DNA from: JABDIY01 sp963803875 | GTDB lineage: Bacteria > Actinomycetota > Acidimicrobiia > Acidimicrobiales > SZUA-35 | Direction of reading: 5' to 3' | Length of the DNA stretch: 64,000 nucleotides | Assembly (NCBI GenBank): GCA_963803875.1 | Contig: CAWDOA010000012.1 | Coordinates: 62,001-126,000 of the forward strand | Part shown: positions 63,691-64,000 of the stretch, in pieces | Numbering within the stretch: position 1 is the stretch's first letter | Layout: each line of letters begins with the position of its first letter | Made by a program: the position numbers and the translations under genes | Notes under the pieces: model-generated | Database searches by the model: none | What the model was told of the DNA's origin: nothing | What the model saw: only the letters and a program-made list of their open reading frames with translations

Positions 63691-63772
63691 CCGCCGAACC
63701 CTAGAGGCAGGGGATCTGCCCATGTAGCACCGGTTCAGCCTCCTTTACCTTCGAGTTGGTGGAGGTGAGAGT

Positions 63773-64000
63773 GTGATTCTGTTGGAAGCGGCGACCTCCC
63801 GGGTTGCCAACGTCCTTGCACCACTGGGAATCTCGTGCGCCCCGGAACGATCACTCAAGGAGAGCGCTACTCAGATCAAACAACTCGCCGTCAACCTCGA
63901 TCCGATCCGCCTCCCGGCTGACCTTCGGGACTTCTGGGTCTGGTGGGCACCGGAACGATTCGTCCGGCCCGCCTTCGATGGATTCCTCACGCCCAGCGAG
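63773..64000 (+). CDS. Unknown protein, truncated by the right edge
   Basis: GTG 63773 follows GGAGG at 7 nt. The 76 visible residues run MILLEAATSRVANVLAPLGI, SCAPERSLKESATQIKQLAV, NLDPIRLPADLRDFWVWWAP, ERFVRPAFDGFLTPSE and stay open to the end. LPADLRDFWVWW is reminiscent of SMI1/KNR4 (SUKH)-type proteins, but too little is visible to assign a family. Confidence 0.5.
   Translation, partial: MILLEAATSRVANVLAPLGISCAPERSLKESATQIKQLAVNLDPIRLPADLRDFWVWWAPERFVRPAFDGFLTPSE

Noticed and set aside
1..64000. Search for tRNA, rRNA, riboswitch, integrase, transposase or attachment-site signals
   Set aside because: No convincing cloverleaf, T-loop consensus in a non-coding gap, transposase motif or flanking direct repeats were seen by eye; a covariance-model scan was not possible.

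Overview
The window reads like a chromosomal segment of a GC-rich actinobacterium. The best guess is class Acidimicrobiia (Ilumatobacter/Microtrichales-like). Grounds: strong GC bias, secreted proteins ending in DUF4214-type repeats, a SpoIID/LytB protein and a PGRP-type amidase with GYVVT-type repeats, prokaryotic Ku with a stand-alone LigD-type polymerase, a TrmI-type tRNA methyltransferase, a Wzm/Wzt exporter, and many genes whose start codon lies 6-7 nt after a TANNNT -10 box (leaderless transcripts). This placement is inference. No rRNA, tRNA, CRISPR array, insertion sequence, integrase or phage gene was recognised, and no gene-free gap exceeds about 210 nt.

Layout. 1-432: end of an AI-2E-type permease. 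522-5145: surface-modification module (membrane sulfatase-fold enzyme, methyltransferase, tiny membrane protein, sulfotransferase). 5180-25433: large surface-polysaccharide locus with GT2 and GT4 glycosyltransferases, three methyltransferase/glycosyltransferase fusions (counting 32603-34602), RfbB and RfbA, a polyprenyl-phosphate-type GT2, membrane proteins, Wzt/Wzm exporter and several small coiled-coil proteins; a lone HNH endonuclease sits inside it. 25467-30173: two secreted cell-wall proteins. 30215-32201: rhodanese-ThiF protein coupled to a sirtuin. 32235-38191: coiled-coil protein, GT4-methyltransferase fusion, SMP-30 hydrolase, an unknown protein, and the priming phosphoglycosyltransferase. 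37943-44471: leucyl aminopeptidase, large secreted repeat protein, Ku/LigD-Pol end-joining pair, LytR_C-type envelope protein. 44585-48967 (minus): TrmI operon with small membrane proteins, LON-domain protein, DacB. 49057-56652: M20 peptidase, NDP-forming acyl-CoA synthetase, TetR and FIST proteins, rhodanese and O-succinylhomoserine sulfhydrylase. 56710-59857: transketolase and transaldolase. 60005-63223: carnitine-type catabolism (dehydrogenase plus BKACE enzyme) divergent from an acyl-CoA dehydrogenase. The right edge holds a small membrane protein and a truncated unknown gene.

How the genes fit together: the priming transferase, RfbA/RfbB, glycosyltransferases, methyltransferases and Wzm/Wzt form a plausible pathway for an ABC-exported, probably terminally modified glycan, with the amidase, SpoIID-like protein, DacB and LytR_C protein acting on the wall that carries it.

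Important caveat: at least fifteen otherwise well-conserved genes, including transketolase, are interrupted by one-base frameshifts (more than twenty in total, many in short homopolymers). Reading continues cleanly in the next frame each time, so indel errors in the sequence are more likely than mass pseudogenisation. Such genes are reported here as one feature with the break described.
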